Notes: a model not told the origin generated them from the letters alone. 9,745 nucleotides of DNA from Bacillota bacterium (GCA_023415595.1 JAEZJW010000215.1:1-9745), one strand, 5' to 3'; positions 1 through 8,642 are shown, counted from the stretch's first letter. A program made the numbers and translations.

Positions 1-1044
1 TGATTTAGGGTCGTTAGCAATTGGAATTAATCGCAATGTTGATACATCGATGCCAACCATTATGGTATAATTGTTTTGAAAACGGTAGAAAACCGGTGAT
101 ATAACCCCTTCAGTTGTTTTAAGATTAGAAAGAGTGGCATCAGGACCTTCCGGCTTTTTAACTTCGACTACATAAAGATTTCTTTCACATACTGACTGTG
201 ATACTTCTACATATATAAAAGTAGACTTATCTGGGTCTGGATCGAGGTATATATCTTGTGAAAAGCTTCCAGAGCTGACAGTTGATCCATTTACCTTAAT
301 TGTACTTCCAGCAAAAGATGGCTCAAGAACTGGTTTAATTTTAAGTTTGCTGGTTCCAGTTGAAACAGAAAGTTTAAAGTTATTTTCAGAAAGAGTTACT
401 AATTCTCCAGTATTTGCCTCCAGTTTTTTTAATGCAGGAAGAGGAACACTTACCACTCCATCACAATATTTGCATATTCTGAATTCATCCAGATAAAGCG
501 AATAAATTTGATCCTCAGTTTCATTTTCTCCAAGATCAACTGGTGATTGAACTTTAATTTTTACTTTTTTGGTAGTTGGCATATTTACTAAATCAAAATA
601 ATAATCAAACTTTTTCCAAAAGGGTGCTCCTGGGAATTTCTTAATTTCTAAAGTTTCCCAAACGCCAGAGCCATCAAGTTGGTATTCTGCAGTAATTTTA
701 AAATATTTTTTAGGTTCTGTCAGAAAGTAACCAGTAAGTCTACTGTATTTACCAGCCATGAAACATTCCACAACCTCATCCGGAATGATAAGCTCTGAAA
801 AAGACACTCGATTTGTTTCTATTTTATTGCTTTGGCCATTATAAGCGACAGTAGTGCTTTGCGTAGAACCAGAGAAATGGTTTTCTGATGGTTCGAACTG
901 ATTTTTATAAAAAATGTGCTTGCACCCACACATAAAATCATATTCTTTTTGAACTTTCGGAATTTTTGAAAGCTCATCTGCACTAATCTGGACAATTGCA
1001 AATAACAGATAAAAAACAATGATGTAATTATGAGATATTCTCAT
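1..1044 (-). CDS. Secreted protein with jelly-roll-like region and cadherin-like beta-sandwich repeats (3' end outside window)
   Basis: The frame is open for 348 codons from the ATG at 1044 to the left edge, so the C-terminus is missing. The start is supported by AGGAGA four bases upstream and by the signal peptide it creates: a short basic n-region, a hydrophobic stretch at about residues 8-20 (IIVFYLLFAIVQ), then probable cleavage after ISA near 22. Residues about 30-190 look like a beta-sandwich, galactose-binding-like module ending in YLDEFRI, a strand pattern typical of such modules. Residues about 197-297 carry cadherin-like (PF12733-type) features, including IKVNGSTVSSG and YVVEVKKPEG. 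A second copy begins at DATLSNLKTTEG (302-313) and is cut by the window edge at IPIANDPKS. Known members of this fold are found in surface and adhesive proteins. The gene lies 33 bases after the giant RHS-like gene and is probably the next gene of that operon. No catalytic motif is visible. The domain calls come from pattern recognition only. Confidence 0.85.
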   Translation of the reverse strand, partial: MRISHNYIIVFYLLFAIVQISADELSKIPKVQKEYDFMCGCKHIFYKNQFEPSENHFSGSTQSTTVAYNGQSNKIETNRVSFSELIIPDEVVECFMAGKYSRLTGYFLTEPKKYFKITAEYQLDGSGVWETLEIKKFPGAPFWKKFDYYFDLVNMPTTKKVKIKVQSPVDLGENETEDQIYSLYLDEFRICKYCDGVVSVPLPALKKLEANTGELVTLSENNFKLSVSTGTSKLKIKPVLEPSFAGSTIKVNGSTVSSGSFSQDIYLDPDPDKSTFIYVEVSQSVCERNLYVVEVKKPEGPDATLSNLKTTEGVISPVFYRFQNNYTIMVGIDVSTLRLIPIANDPKS

Positions 1045-1048
1045 TATT

Positions 1049-1054
1049 TCTCCT
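1049..1054 (-). promoter_or_regulatory. Ribosome binding site (AGGAGA) of the cadherin-like protein gene
   Basis: AGGAGA sits four bases before the ATG at 1044, within the 33-base gap after the giant gene. It fixes the start of a gene whose other end is outside the window, and it argues for separate initiation rather than read-through from the upstream gene. Confidence 0.7.
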
Positions 1055-1077
1055 GTAATGTCTATCTTATTTATTTG

Positions 1078-4000
1078 TCAGTTTGTTTTCTTTAATATCC
1101 CGCTTTCAGTAATTCTTCCAAACTGATCATTTTTAGAATATGTGGCATTATTGTTCTGATCAACGGCTGCAATCGCAACTCCGGTTTTATAATCATAGTA
1201 ATAGGTAGAAACCATTGCATCTTTCGGATAAAATCTTATATCAGTAATATTACAATCGATAGGCCTTTTATCATTTCCAATCCATACACGCACGAACCAT
1301 TCGTCTGTTGAAAATGATGGTATTTCCATCTCAACAAATTGCCACTTGTGGTCGGATTCTAAAACTGTTTTTACTGAATAATTTATCGGAGCTGATAAGG
1401 AATCCTTTGTAATCGGCCACCCTGGATTTGTTTTAGCAAGTTTACGGTGCTCTGCAACCATCTTTAGCGTATCCTGACTTGAACCATTATCATTTATTTT
1501 CACCCATGCGCTAAAAATGTAGGTTTTACCTTTATATACTTTAAAATTCTTTGTTGGTCCAAAAGCGTTTCTTACATGAATACATTTAAGGCCGAAAGGA
1601 TTATCTTCATCAACTATTTCACTTACGGCACCGGTTCCACCACTGGAATTTCCCTTCCCTCTTTCCCATCCATTAATAACATCATACCATTTTTCATCGA
1701 TTTCCATCTCGGTAGTTGAATCTTTCTGATAAGTCATAGAATACATGTAATCACATGTGAAAATGCCACACTCATCAAAACTCGAATTTGCTACATTTCC
1801 TATTACAACATTGGCTCGAGGATTCCAAACACTGGTATGGTAGATTCCCAACTCATCTTCAGTGGTTAAAATTCGACTATAAACATCAGCTTTGATGATC
1901 TCACCACCATTCTGCCAAACCGATAAATCTGGATTTTTCCCATCAGGGAAAGAAAATCGCCCACCTTTCCAGATTAACGAGTGTTTTGGCAATATCTGAA
2001 AGGTGGTACCGAAGTTTTTATGCGTTTCTGCACTTGCCTGAAGTATAATATTTCTACCAGGATCTGAATTATGCTCGTCGATTGGTCGCCTCAGATTCAT
2101 TGGTAACCCATCGGAATTAAGATATGATGGATTCAAACCACTTTTTCTGATACTTAAGTTAACGCCCTCACGACGGAAATTGTTTGCATTAATAAGATCT
2201 TCATATAAAGAATCTCCAGTTTCTTTGTAAACATATATGGCAGGTATTTCCATTTGTACTATTTCACTGTCAGGCTTTGAAGCATTACTGGTAACAGTTG
2301 CCATTGGTTCACCTGTAAAAGCATCAAATAAACCATTTCTTACAGTAACAGTGCTGCCATTTATTTTTTCAGTCATACCCACCAGAAATGGTGTATACCT
2401 TATCACATCGGTTACACTTGTTATTTGATATTCAGATCCCTTCCTGAGCTTTGTTCGCTCACGTATCAATCCGAGTGCTTTATTTGAATCAACTCTTGAA
2501 TCCAAAGAATTAAATAACACTCCTGGTCTCTCATGAATGCTATTATTATCTGATAGCTTATCAGAAAAAACGTATTCCGGTATCCTTTCATATACAAGAA
2601 TGCTGTCTTTGTTATATCTTTCCAATTTCTTCAAAGCAAAAACTATAGATGACCGATCTTCAATATGACGGATATTAAAATCTGCAGTCGTTAAAATTGT
2701 GTCTTTTATCAAACCAATTCCACCTGGAAGCATATCCTTCCATGTGTAGAAATGGATTCTTGTAAATCCATTGTTATTATTATTTTTTTCATCTGTATTT
2801 ATGATGTCTACTGTGGGATAAATAACTCTTGCATTCCCTGAATTATAATTATAAGCAATATCGGATATAAATGGTCTGGAAACAATTTTTGTTACCTCTC
2901 TTGTAACTTTGTTTTTAATTACCAATTTATCTACTTTCAGTCTATCTTCCAAGTTAACATTATACTTTAGCTCGGCTTCAACCCTGATTTTGTGGATTCC
3001 CAAATCACTTGTAGTAGGAAATCTTAAGGACCATTTTACATTACTGGCCACGTGTATGATCTCTTTCGTTGTATACCAGTCATCAACACTAACTATAACA
3101 GTGTCGGCATCATTGTCTTTATGAATTGAGAATTTGTTTACCTGCTTATCTGGGCAATTACAAATCAATTGGAAATCGTAATTACCAGTATCTCTGATAA
3201 GGAACTCAAATTCTATAACTCCAGTGCCGATGGTATCTGACTTATACAGCACAGTTCGTATTTCTGTTTCACCCTTAAAACTCATTTGCCCGGATACTAA
3301 ATTGCTGTAATTTGCATCTTCAGCTTCAATATCTATATCACCGAATGTATCGTCGAATATTTGTCTGCTTGTTTCAATATTAAAACGATCATTGTGGGAT
3401 GCATCAGGCAGAATCTCAACAATACCTGGTTCATATACATAATCTGTTCTCTGGATACCAGAAATCGAATTGGATGTAATAGATTTTACTCGAACACCGT
3501 CACAATAGATACTGGATGATCTGATAAACAAACAAGTGGCTGAATCATACATTTTTGGTACTTCAATAATGGCATCGGTTGTAACTTTGTTTAAAACCCT
3601 ATTGATATTCATTATTTTATAGGTATAATCAGTCCTGAATGGCCTGCCTCCATTATCAAAAAATCTAATAAGAAAGTACATGCCAACTTTAAGACTATCA
3701 ACATTATCAAGAGTAATTTCATATCCATCCTTAAAAGTAGCGGGATTATCATTTATGCCTATTGGCATATAATACTCTCCTGGATTTGTTATACTCTCTT
3801 CATAAATAGCACCAACGTAATTAACACATCTATTTCTTTGTTTCATTTTATGAATGGTGGAGAGATGTGATTCGAGTCTGTCCCTCTCGTATTCTATTTC
3901 TAATGAACCACATGAAGGCAGTAGCGCTTTATTAAGATTCCAATTAACACCCCTGTCACTTTGATTCCAATCAATAGTGTCACCCTGGTATCTCATACCC

Positions 4001-7000
4001 CACGCATCGACTTTATCAAATCCTTCATATCGTTCATCCGTACCATTATATGAGAAAAGATATGGCGGTAAAGAAACAGAAACGCTTTCCGGGCCTGCTT
4101 CAGTACGAATCTCTTTTAGAGTCAGTCTACCACCGCTAAAACTTTTTATGCTTCTGTCAATATTGTAAACTATCGTATCCGATTTGGAATTAGGTGTGCC
4201 TTTCGCAAGTTCATAATTATATCGGAAATTAATTCTTCTATAAGATTGTGGATAAGGAAGATCATTCCAAGGAAACTCTTGTTCTGCGCCAGGCTCCCCG
4301 GGATCTGAAAACCTGTCTATATATGGATAGTCTGATTTAGAATAAAAGGCAATTTCATCCAGTTTTTTAAGATAATGACTTAACGGGTTTTTATTAATAT
4401 ACCTTTCCCAAACATGTCCAGCAAAATGCCCGGGGTTACTCTGATGGATCTGCAGATTTTCAAGGCTGAATAATTCATAGGTTTTACGTTTATCTCTCCA
4501 CCTTAATTCTTTATGTTTGAATTGCACACCAGTTCTAATATTTTTAAAGCGCCCTTGACCTTGACTACCATCCTGATAGCCTGCAATATAATACCGCCAT
4601 TTCTTTTTGCCATCATCCTCTTCAATCTCCTCTACATAAAAACAACGTGCATATGAAACGGTCAAACTTAATTCATCATTTGCCATCTGAAACGGATCAA
4701 CAACTGAAGTCATAGGATTAACAGCTGCGTTTACGTGCCACCAAAAATCTCCAACATCAATTCGATTTAAATCAAATTTAATAATTTTAACCTGTGGTTC
4801 CCAAACAGCAGGTTGTTTATTTACAGTACGCCCGTTAACGCTCCATCCTTTCATATCTTTGAGTATAAAAAGCTCTCCTCTTTCATTATCAATCGCTTTT
4901 TGCTTCCTGCGACATATTGTTGAATATATCTTTTTTACTGAAAAGTTCAACTGTGCTATATTAGTCCCTTCTTCAAGACCATCAAACCATTCTTTTCCAT
5001 ATTTCGGGTCATCTACCTCAATACAGATGCAATCATCAAGATTATTAATTTGTTCTGGTAAAGGTACAACGCTTGGCGGAACAATAATGCTTCTTCGATC
5101 ACATCCTTCAGTGATATATGTTCTTATAAAATTGTTATGGAGATTTCCGGTTATATTACTTGCCGGAATAGGAAATCTGTCCTGAAATTTGGGATATTCA
5201 TTTTTGGGATCATCACCGAAACGGTAATCCAAACCAAAGCCATCCAATCTCTCGCTTGTCCTGAAATATGCAATTTCGCTGGCAGTCTCGATAGCTTTTA
5301 GATAGGTTATCTCCTTTAAGCCAAATGTTGACATATATGGGAAATCAAAAAGTCCTCCCGATAAAGCACATGAATCGGTAAAATGGTGTTTTTCCATATA
5401 GTTATTAAAATAAGGATCTCTCCACGCATAAGTTGTACGGTCTATTTTTACAGTATCAGTTTTTAACTGCGGGTATCCATTCTCGTCTTCAATAACAGGA
5501 AACCCATATTCATAATGAAAAGCTACCCAATATCCAAGGTCTCCATCGTGAGGAAGCATTTTTTCCAGCGGACTAACCAAAGGATCTTCTAATCCCGGAT
5601 TAACCAGTTTTACATAATCCGGTCCGGTAATAGCAGACAAGAGCCATGAGGTGGCATGCGGGCCAAAATTCTCTCCATAACTTAAATTATCTTTATTCAG
5701 TTCTGTAGGAGTATCCTTTACCTGATTCAGGTAATTGGCATTTTGTAAAGAATAAAGAGGCACAAGATACCAGTATGAAGTACCATCATTTTTGGTTACC
5801 ACAAAACCGTTCAATTTATCCTTAAACTCACTAAGCAACCCAAATATAGGCTCTATGCGTGTTCCGCTAACCTGATAATTGATCTGATCAATATTTTGGA
5901 ATGAGTCATAACCAGAATAAGTCAGACCGCTGAGATTATCAACAAGGTTCTTAGCCGGTTCACCTAACATTTTAAAAACGAATCCATTTCTGAAATCCGG
6001 TGTAATTCTGGTCTGCTCTGTATTAAACAATTCATCCCAATTACCTTCATCCTCGCCCGGAATGCCAAACAATCCATCATCTAAATCATCTGAGCCGTTG
6101 GTGTAATATTCAGGTACTTCATAAGCAAATGGTTTAAATACGCCATTTATTCCCTGAGCACTTACCGCGTATAGATCCTGTGTGGGAAAGCCGAAATTAT
6201 TACCTTGTGAAAATTCCATTTTATCATCAGTTCTACGACTTCGACAAACTGCAGACAGACTGGTATCTGAAACGTCCAATGAATATTTCCACATGCCATT
6301 ATAACCTCTCATTGCATCATATATAACTTTATTTTTAGTAACAACTTCTGTGGGATTATATGGTGATTGATAAAGATAACCATAGGCTCCACCAGATTCC
6401 ATGTGTTCATAGCACCAACCCCATTCAACATGTGTAAAACTGAACCCTATACCAATACCGTAAATGCCGAAACCCAAAGAAAATCCCCAGCTTTCTGACC
6501 ACTGTGTGAATCCATTATTATATGTCGTATTTTTCGGTGAAAAACCCACACCTCCCCCAAATGATACATTACCTGCACTGCCTCCACCTGAGACACTTAT
6601 TGATCCATTCTCTCCTAATGTTATCCCTAAAACAGAGTAAGATTTGTTGCTGCTTAATGTAAACAGTCCAAAGTTTGCTGTAAATACGTTTTCAGAAAGA
6701 TCACTATTTGATGTTACAGAAAACGGCCCCGCGCTCATAGTACTTGATATTAAACCAAGACTTTCGCGTCCCTTTCCAGCCACATGTCTTGCACCAAATG
6801 TTAATCCAAATCCGCAACCATAAACTGATAAATTAAAACCCACATAATTATCATGTCCGGTTTCACCCTCATGATGAACATAGTTCATTACCTGTTCACC
6901 ATTCAAATCATCCGGAAATCCCTGCATCAACCGGTTTATAGCCCCTACATTCAAAGCCCATCCTAAACCTACCCAAGTGGCTTCCTCGTTATTACGTATT

Positions 7001-7236
7001 CCAGCATGGTAACTCAAAGTAATGGGATATCCCAAACCACTGGGGCTACCGACTGTGCCAATATTTATTACCTGTGCAAAATCTCCTGTTTGCAATTGCA
7101 CCATATCGGTTGCATCAGCAGATTCAAAAAAATTGTATTCCTGTTGTGTCGGACCGTTGGTGAGAGCTGCTTCTGTCACTGACAGAAGACACATCATAAA
7201 TAAACTGCAGGCAAATATGTTTAAATGAAACTTCAT
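1078..7236 (-). CDS. Giant secreted RHS/YD shell-like protein (2052 aa) ending at its first YD motif
   Basis: A Sec signal peptide is clear: hydrophobic core about residues 5-20, cleavage probably after TEA at 23. Residues 69-102 hold the N-terminal shell signature of RHS/YD proteins common in Bacteroidota (GYPITLSYHAG, then EEATWVGLGWALNVG). Residues about 132-290 are Gly/Ser-rich with alternating hydrophobics. Further family motifs are DLYAVSAQGINGVFKPF (about 353), ENFGPHATSWLLSAITGPDY (about 520), WNLNKALLPSCGSLEIEYE (about 1098) and GVRVKSIT (about 1246). About 1297-1437 resembles a CBM6-like module (DIEAEDANY, DTGNYDF, GIHKIRVE, LKVDKLVI). About 1850-2007 resembles a CBM4/9-like module (TYIFSAWVK, then DIRFYPKDA). 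The protein ends with YYYDYKTG and NDQFGRITESG, a single YD-like motif, with no RHS core or toxin tip. It starts one base after the lipoprotein gene, with AAGGGGAT as a possible ribosome site inside the end of that gene. Export is well supported. The role (surface shell, adhesin or toxin-delivery scaffold) is inference. Confidence 0.93.
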   Translation of the reverse strand: MKFHLNIFACSLFMMCLLSVTEAALTNGPTQQEYNFFESADATDMVQLQTGDFAQVINIGTVGSPSGLGYPITLSYHAGIRNNEEATWVGLGWALNVGAINRLMQGFPDDLNGEQVMNYVHHEGETGHDNYVGFNLSVYGCGFGLTFGARHVAGKGRESLGLISSTMSAGPFSVTSNSDLSENVFTANFGLFTLSSNKSYSVLGITLGENGSISVSGGGSAGNVSFGGGVGFSPKNTTYNNGFTQWSESWGFSLGFGIYGIGIGFSFTHVEWGWCYEHMESGGAYGYLYQSPYNPTEVVTKNKVIYDAMRGYNGMWKYSLDVSDTSLSAVCRSRRTDDKMEFSQGNNFGFPTQDLYAVSAQGINGVFKPFAYEVPEYYTNGSDDLDDGLFGIPGEDEGNWDELFNTEQTRITPDFRNGFVFKMLGEPAKNLVDNLSGLTYSGYDSFQNIDQINYQVSGTRIEPIFGLLSEFKDKLNGFVVTKNDGTSYWYLVPLYSLQNANYLNQVKDTPTELNKDNLSYGENFGPHATSWLLSAITGPDYVKLVNPGLEDPLVSPLEKMLPHDGDLGYWVAFHYEYGFPVIEDENGYPQLKTDTVKIDRTTYAWRDPYFNNYMEKHHFTDSCALSGGLFDFPYMSTFGLKEITYLKAIETASEIAYFRTSERLDGFGLDYRFGDDPKNEYPKFQDRFPIPASNITGNLHNNFIRTYITEGCDRRSIIVPPSVVPLPEQINNLDDCICIEVDDPKYGKEWFDGLEEGTNIAQLNFSVKKIYSTICRRKQKAIDNERGELFILKDMKGWSVNGRTVNKQPAVWEPQVKIIKFDLNRIDVGDFWWHVNAAVNPMTSVVDPFQMANDELSLTVSYARCFYVEEIEEDDGKKKWRYYIAGYQDGSQGQGRFKNIRTGVQFKHKELRWRDKRKTYELFSLENLQIHQSNPGHFAGHVWERYINKNPLSHYLKKLDEIAFYSKSDYPYIDRFSDPGEPGAEQEFPWNDLPYPQSYRRINFRYNYELAKGTPNSKSDTIVYNIDRSIKSFSGGRLTLKEIRTEAGPESVSVSLPPYLFSYNGTDERYEGFDKVDAWGMRYQGDTIDWNQSDRGVNWNLNKALLPSCGSLEIEYERDRLESHLSTIHKMKQRNRCVNYVGAIYEESITNPGEYYMPIGINDNPATFKDGYEITLDNVDSLKVGMYFLIRFFDNGGRPFRTDYTYKIMNINRVLNKVTTDAIIEVPKMYDSATCLFIRSSSIYCDGVRVKSITSNSISGIQRTDYVYEPGIVEILPDASHNDRFNIETSRQIFDDTFGDIDIEAEDANYSNLVSGQMSFKGETEIRTVLYKSDTIGTGVIEFEFLIRDTGNYDFQLICNCPDKQVNKFSIHKDNDADTVIVSVDDWYTTKEIIHVASNVKWSLRFPTTSDLGIHKIRVEAELKYNVNLEDRLKVDKLVIKNKVTREVTKIVSRPFISDIAYNYNSGNARVIYPTVDIINTDEKNNNNNGFTRIHFYTWKDMLPGGIGLIKDTILTTADFNIRHIEDRSSIVFALKKLERYNKDSILVYERIPEYVFSDKLSDNNSIHERPGVLFNSLDSRVDSNKALGLIRERTKLRKGSEYQITSVTDVIRYTPFLVGMTEKINGSTVTVRNGLFDAFTGEPMATVTSNASKPDSEIVQMEIPAIYVYKETGDSLYEDLINANNFRREGVNLSIRKSGLNPSYLNSDGLPMNLRRPIDEHNSDPGRNIILQASAETHKNFGTTFQILPKHSLIWKGGRFSFPDGKNPDLSVWQNGGEIIKADVYSRILTTEDELGIYHTSVWNPRANVVIGNVANSSFDECGIFTCDYMYSMTYQKDSTTEMEIDEKWYDVINGWERGKGNSSGGTGAVSEIVDEDNPFGLKCIHVRNAFGPTKNFKVYKGKTYIFSAWVKINDNGSSQDTLKMVAEHRKLAKTNPGWPITKDSLSAPINYSVKTVLESDHKWQFVEMEIPSFSTDEWFVRVWIGNDKRPIDCNITDIRFYPKDAMVSTYYYDYKTGVAIAAVDQNNNATYSKNDQFGRITESGILKKTN

Positions 7237-7237
7237 C

Positions 7238-7837
7238 CTATCCCCTTAATCTTATTCTCCACTTGTTAATATCTTTTAGTGGAACTTCAACAGTGCCTAT
7301 TTCAGAAATTATGTTCCTTATTACAAAATTGTATTCTCTTTTCCTGTTGATATTTTCCTTATTAAAGGCAAATATAAAAGAGCTTTCATTGTCTGGATTC
7401 CAGCCACTTTCAACTTTGTAGTCAACAGGATATATTGTATCTTTTCCATTAACAAGGAATGCATTTTTTCCATTTCCAGTCTGAAATTCCTTTAAATCAT
7501 TGGATAAGTCAATCCATTTTTTATTGTCCATGGATACAGGTTTAATGGTTAACACCATTACTAGGGATCTGGAATATTTTTCTTTTATTTCATTACCGTT
7601 AACTGTGGTATCGAAACTCAAAGTTTGTGCAACAAATAGTTCAGGAGGATGACAGGTAAAGATAGCTGATATTCCATTTCTTTCAACTACTTTTGAGAAT
7701 TTCATCCTGTTTTTATTAAAATATTCAACATATTCGTTACTATTCAGTGTTTTTTCACAATTTACAACCAACAGTAACATTAAAAAACAGAGATACAATT
7801 TGAAATAACCAGAAACTCCTTTTGGAAACATACTCAT
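7238..7837 (-). CDS. Probable small lipoprotein, partner of the RHS-like giant (199 aa, function unknown)
   Basis: The start ATG overlaps the stop of the OmpH-like gene as ATGA, and no strong ribosome site precedes it, so translation is probably coupled. A second ATG two codons in (residue 3) is an alternative start. A hydrophobic stretch at about residues 11-26 runs into Cys27 (LLLVVNC, then Glu). This resembles a lipobox with an unusual Asn at -1, so lipidation is likely but not certain; a plain signal anchor or cleaved signal peptide is the alternative. The mature part is polar and predicted beta-rich, with segments such as NAFLVNGKDTIYPVDYKVE, SSFIFAFNKE and YNFVIRNIISEIG. I see no catalytic motif and do not recognise a named family. 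The stop is one base before the start of the 2052-residue gene. This spacing suggests it serves that protein, for instance as an envelope anchor or assembly factor, which is inference. Confidence 0.88.
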   Translation of the reverse strand: MSMFPKGVSGYFKLYLCFLMLLLVVNCEKTLNSNEYVEYFNKNRMKFSKVVERNGISAIFTCHPPELFVAQTLSFDTTVNGNEIKEKYSRSLVMVLTIKPVSMDNKKWIDLSNDLKEFQTGNGKNAFLVNGKDTIYPVDYKVESGWNPDNESSFIFAFNKENINRKREYNFVIRNIISEIGTVEVPLKDINKWRIRLRG

Positions 7838-8364
7838 TTGTATCTTTCATTTAATCCTGCAGCTACTTCATCTGTAATATCGTAAGCCTGATTACCAAAA
7901 ATGATGTTTCCGCCAGGGCCAGTACCCAAAATTACACTGTAGTGTTTTTTCTTGCCGTACTCTGCAACAAAAATGTTGATTTTTTCCACTACACCAGTCA
8001 TCTTTTTCTGGCGCATCTCATCCATTTTACGTAAATTAGCCTGGCGGAAATTATTTATCTGCTGATTTCTTGCTGACAGATTATCCTGTAAATCTTTTTT
8101 TCTGGCTGGAGTTGCATTATCGTATTCATTTGACATGATATCAATTGACACTTTTAGAGAATCCTGTAATTTTTTCAGATCAGCCTGCCATTTTTCATCC
8201 TCAGTTTTAAGCTCATTCTGTATTTTTGCAGATTCTGAAAATGCAATCAATAGTTTGCCCGAATCGATATAGGCTATTTTGGGTTTTGGGAAAAACATCT
8301 GAAATAAAAACACCATGATGCTTGAAATTATTATGGTAAAGATTACATGAATAGCTATTTTCAT
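7834..8364 (-). CDS. OmpH/Skp-family periplasmic chaperone-like protein
   Basis: The protein has 176 residues, the usual size for this family. An N-terminal hydrophobic segment (about 4-25) has no clear AXA cleavage site, so it may be membrane-anchored rather than released. The family opening strand IAYIDSGKLL is at 30-39. A long charged helical region rich in Lys, Glu and Gln (about 45-125) would form the coiled-coil arms. The C-terminal part returns to the core with INIFVAEYGKKKHYSVILG (about 129-147), NIIFGNQAYDITDEV (153-167) and LNERYK at the end, a typical OmpH-family finish. Skp-type proteins hold unfolded outer-membrane or exported beta-rich proteins in the periplasm. A ribosome site AAGGGAAG lies at 8368-8375. 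It is the first gene of the operon and overlaps the lipoprotein gene by four bases. The adjacent 6-kb secreted gene suggests a dedicated client, which is inference. Confidence 0.92.
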   Translation of the reverse strand: MKIAIHVIFTIIISSIMVFLFQMFFPKPKIAYIDSGKLLIAFSESAKIQNELKTEDEKWQADLKKLQDSLKVSIDIMSNEYDNATPARKKDLQDNLSARNQQINNFRQANLRKMDEMRQKKMTGVVEKINIFVAEYGKKKHYSVILGTGPGGNIIFGNQAYDITDEVAAGLNERYK

Positions 8365-8450
8365 TTTCTTCCCTTAAATTTGATTATTGGTTCATTTTTA
8401 CATGTTTTTCAAAATAATTATTAAATACAATTTTTTACTTTTGATTGAAT

Positions 8451-8456
8451 AGTATA
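8451..8456 (-). promoter_or_regulatory. Candidate -10 element (TATACT) near the OmpH-like gene
   Basis: TATACT reads on the minus strand about 87 bases before the OmpH-like start. The hexamer 17 bases upstream (TAAATA) matches the -35 consensus at only three of six positions. In such AT-rich DNA, matches of this kind occur by chance. Confidence 0.2.
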
Positions 8457-8462
8457 AATAAA

Positions 8463-8524
8463 ATTACAGTTCTTATTTATTTTACTTAAAGATAGATCTA
8501 TATAACATCACAATTCTTATTTCT
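8463..8524. repeat. Imperfect direct repeat, possible operator pair
   Basis: Two copies of the plus-strand pattern ATNACANTTCTTATTTNT occur at 8463-8480 and 8507-8524, identical at 15 of 18 positions and offset by 44 bases, close to four helical turns. They lie just upstream of the candidate -10 at 8451-8456 and inside the only long gap before the operon. A regulator binding site is possible, but the composition is AT-rich and only two copies exist. Confidence 0.3.
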
Positions 8525-8636
8525 GTAATAAGATATTCAGCTAAAAACCTATCATGCGAAATGTCATACCATAAATCATATAAATTCCATAATCTGATGG
8601 AAGAGTACTAAATCGTTTTCAATACACAAAGGCCAC

Positions 8637-8642
8637 ATTATA
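8637..8642 (-). promoter_or_regulatory. Candidate -10 element (TATAAT)
   Basis: A perfect TATAAT reads on the minus strand, 272 bases before the OmpH-like start. No good -35 hexamer lies 16-19 bases upstream; TTGTGA is 23 bases away. If real, it would give a long untranslated leader that includes the direct repeat. Confidence 0.2.

Noticed and set aside
819..1019. A 66-codon minus-strand frame
   Set aside because: It lies in another frame inside the 1-1044 gene, which has a ribosome site, a signal peptide and domain motifs over its full length.
1045..1077. Possible frameshift truncating the giant gene before more YD repeats
   Set aside because: The gap has stop codons and no YD-like coding continuation in any frame, and the next gene begins cleanly with its own ribosome site and signal peptide.
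2768..2790. Run of Asn codons in the giant (NNNNNG)
   Set aside because: Five codons of low-complexity sequence; not long enough to be a meaningful repeat tract or phase-variation site, and a change by whole codons would stay in frame.
2237..5185. Plus-strand frames of 63-108 codons (for example 4859-5185) across the giant gene
   Set aside because: They are antisense to a continuous 2052-codon gene with recognisable motifs and show no family pattern or ribosome site of their own.
8408..8423. AATAATTATT palindrome before the OmpH-like gene
   Set aside because: Short, purely A/T and expected by chance in this composition; not enough to call an operator.
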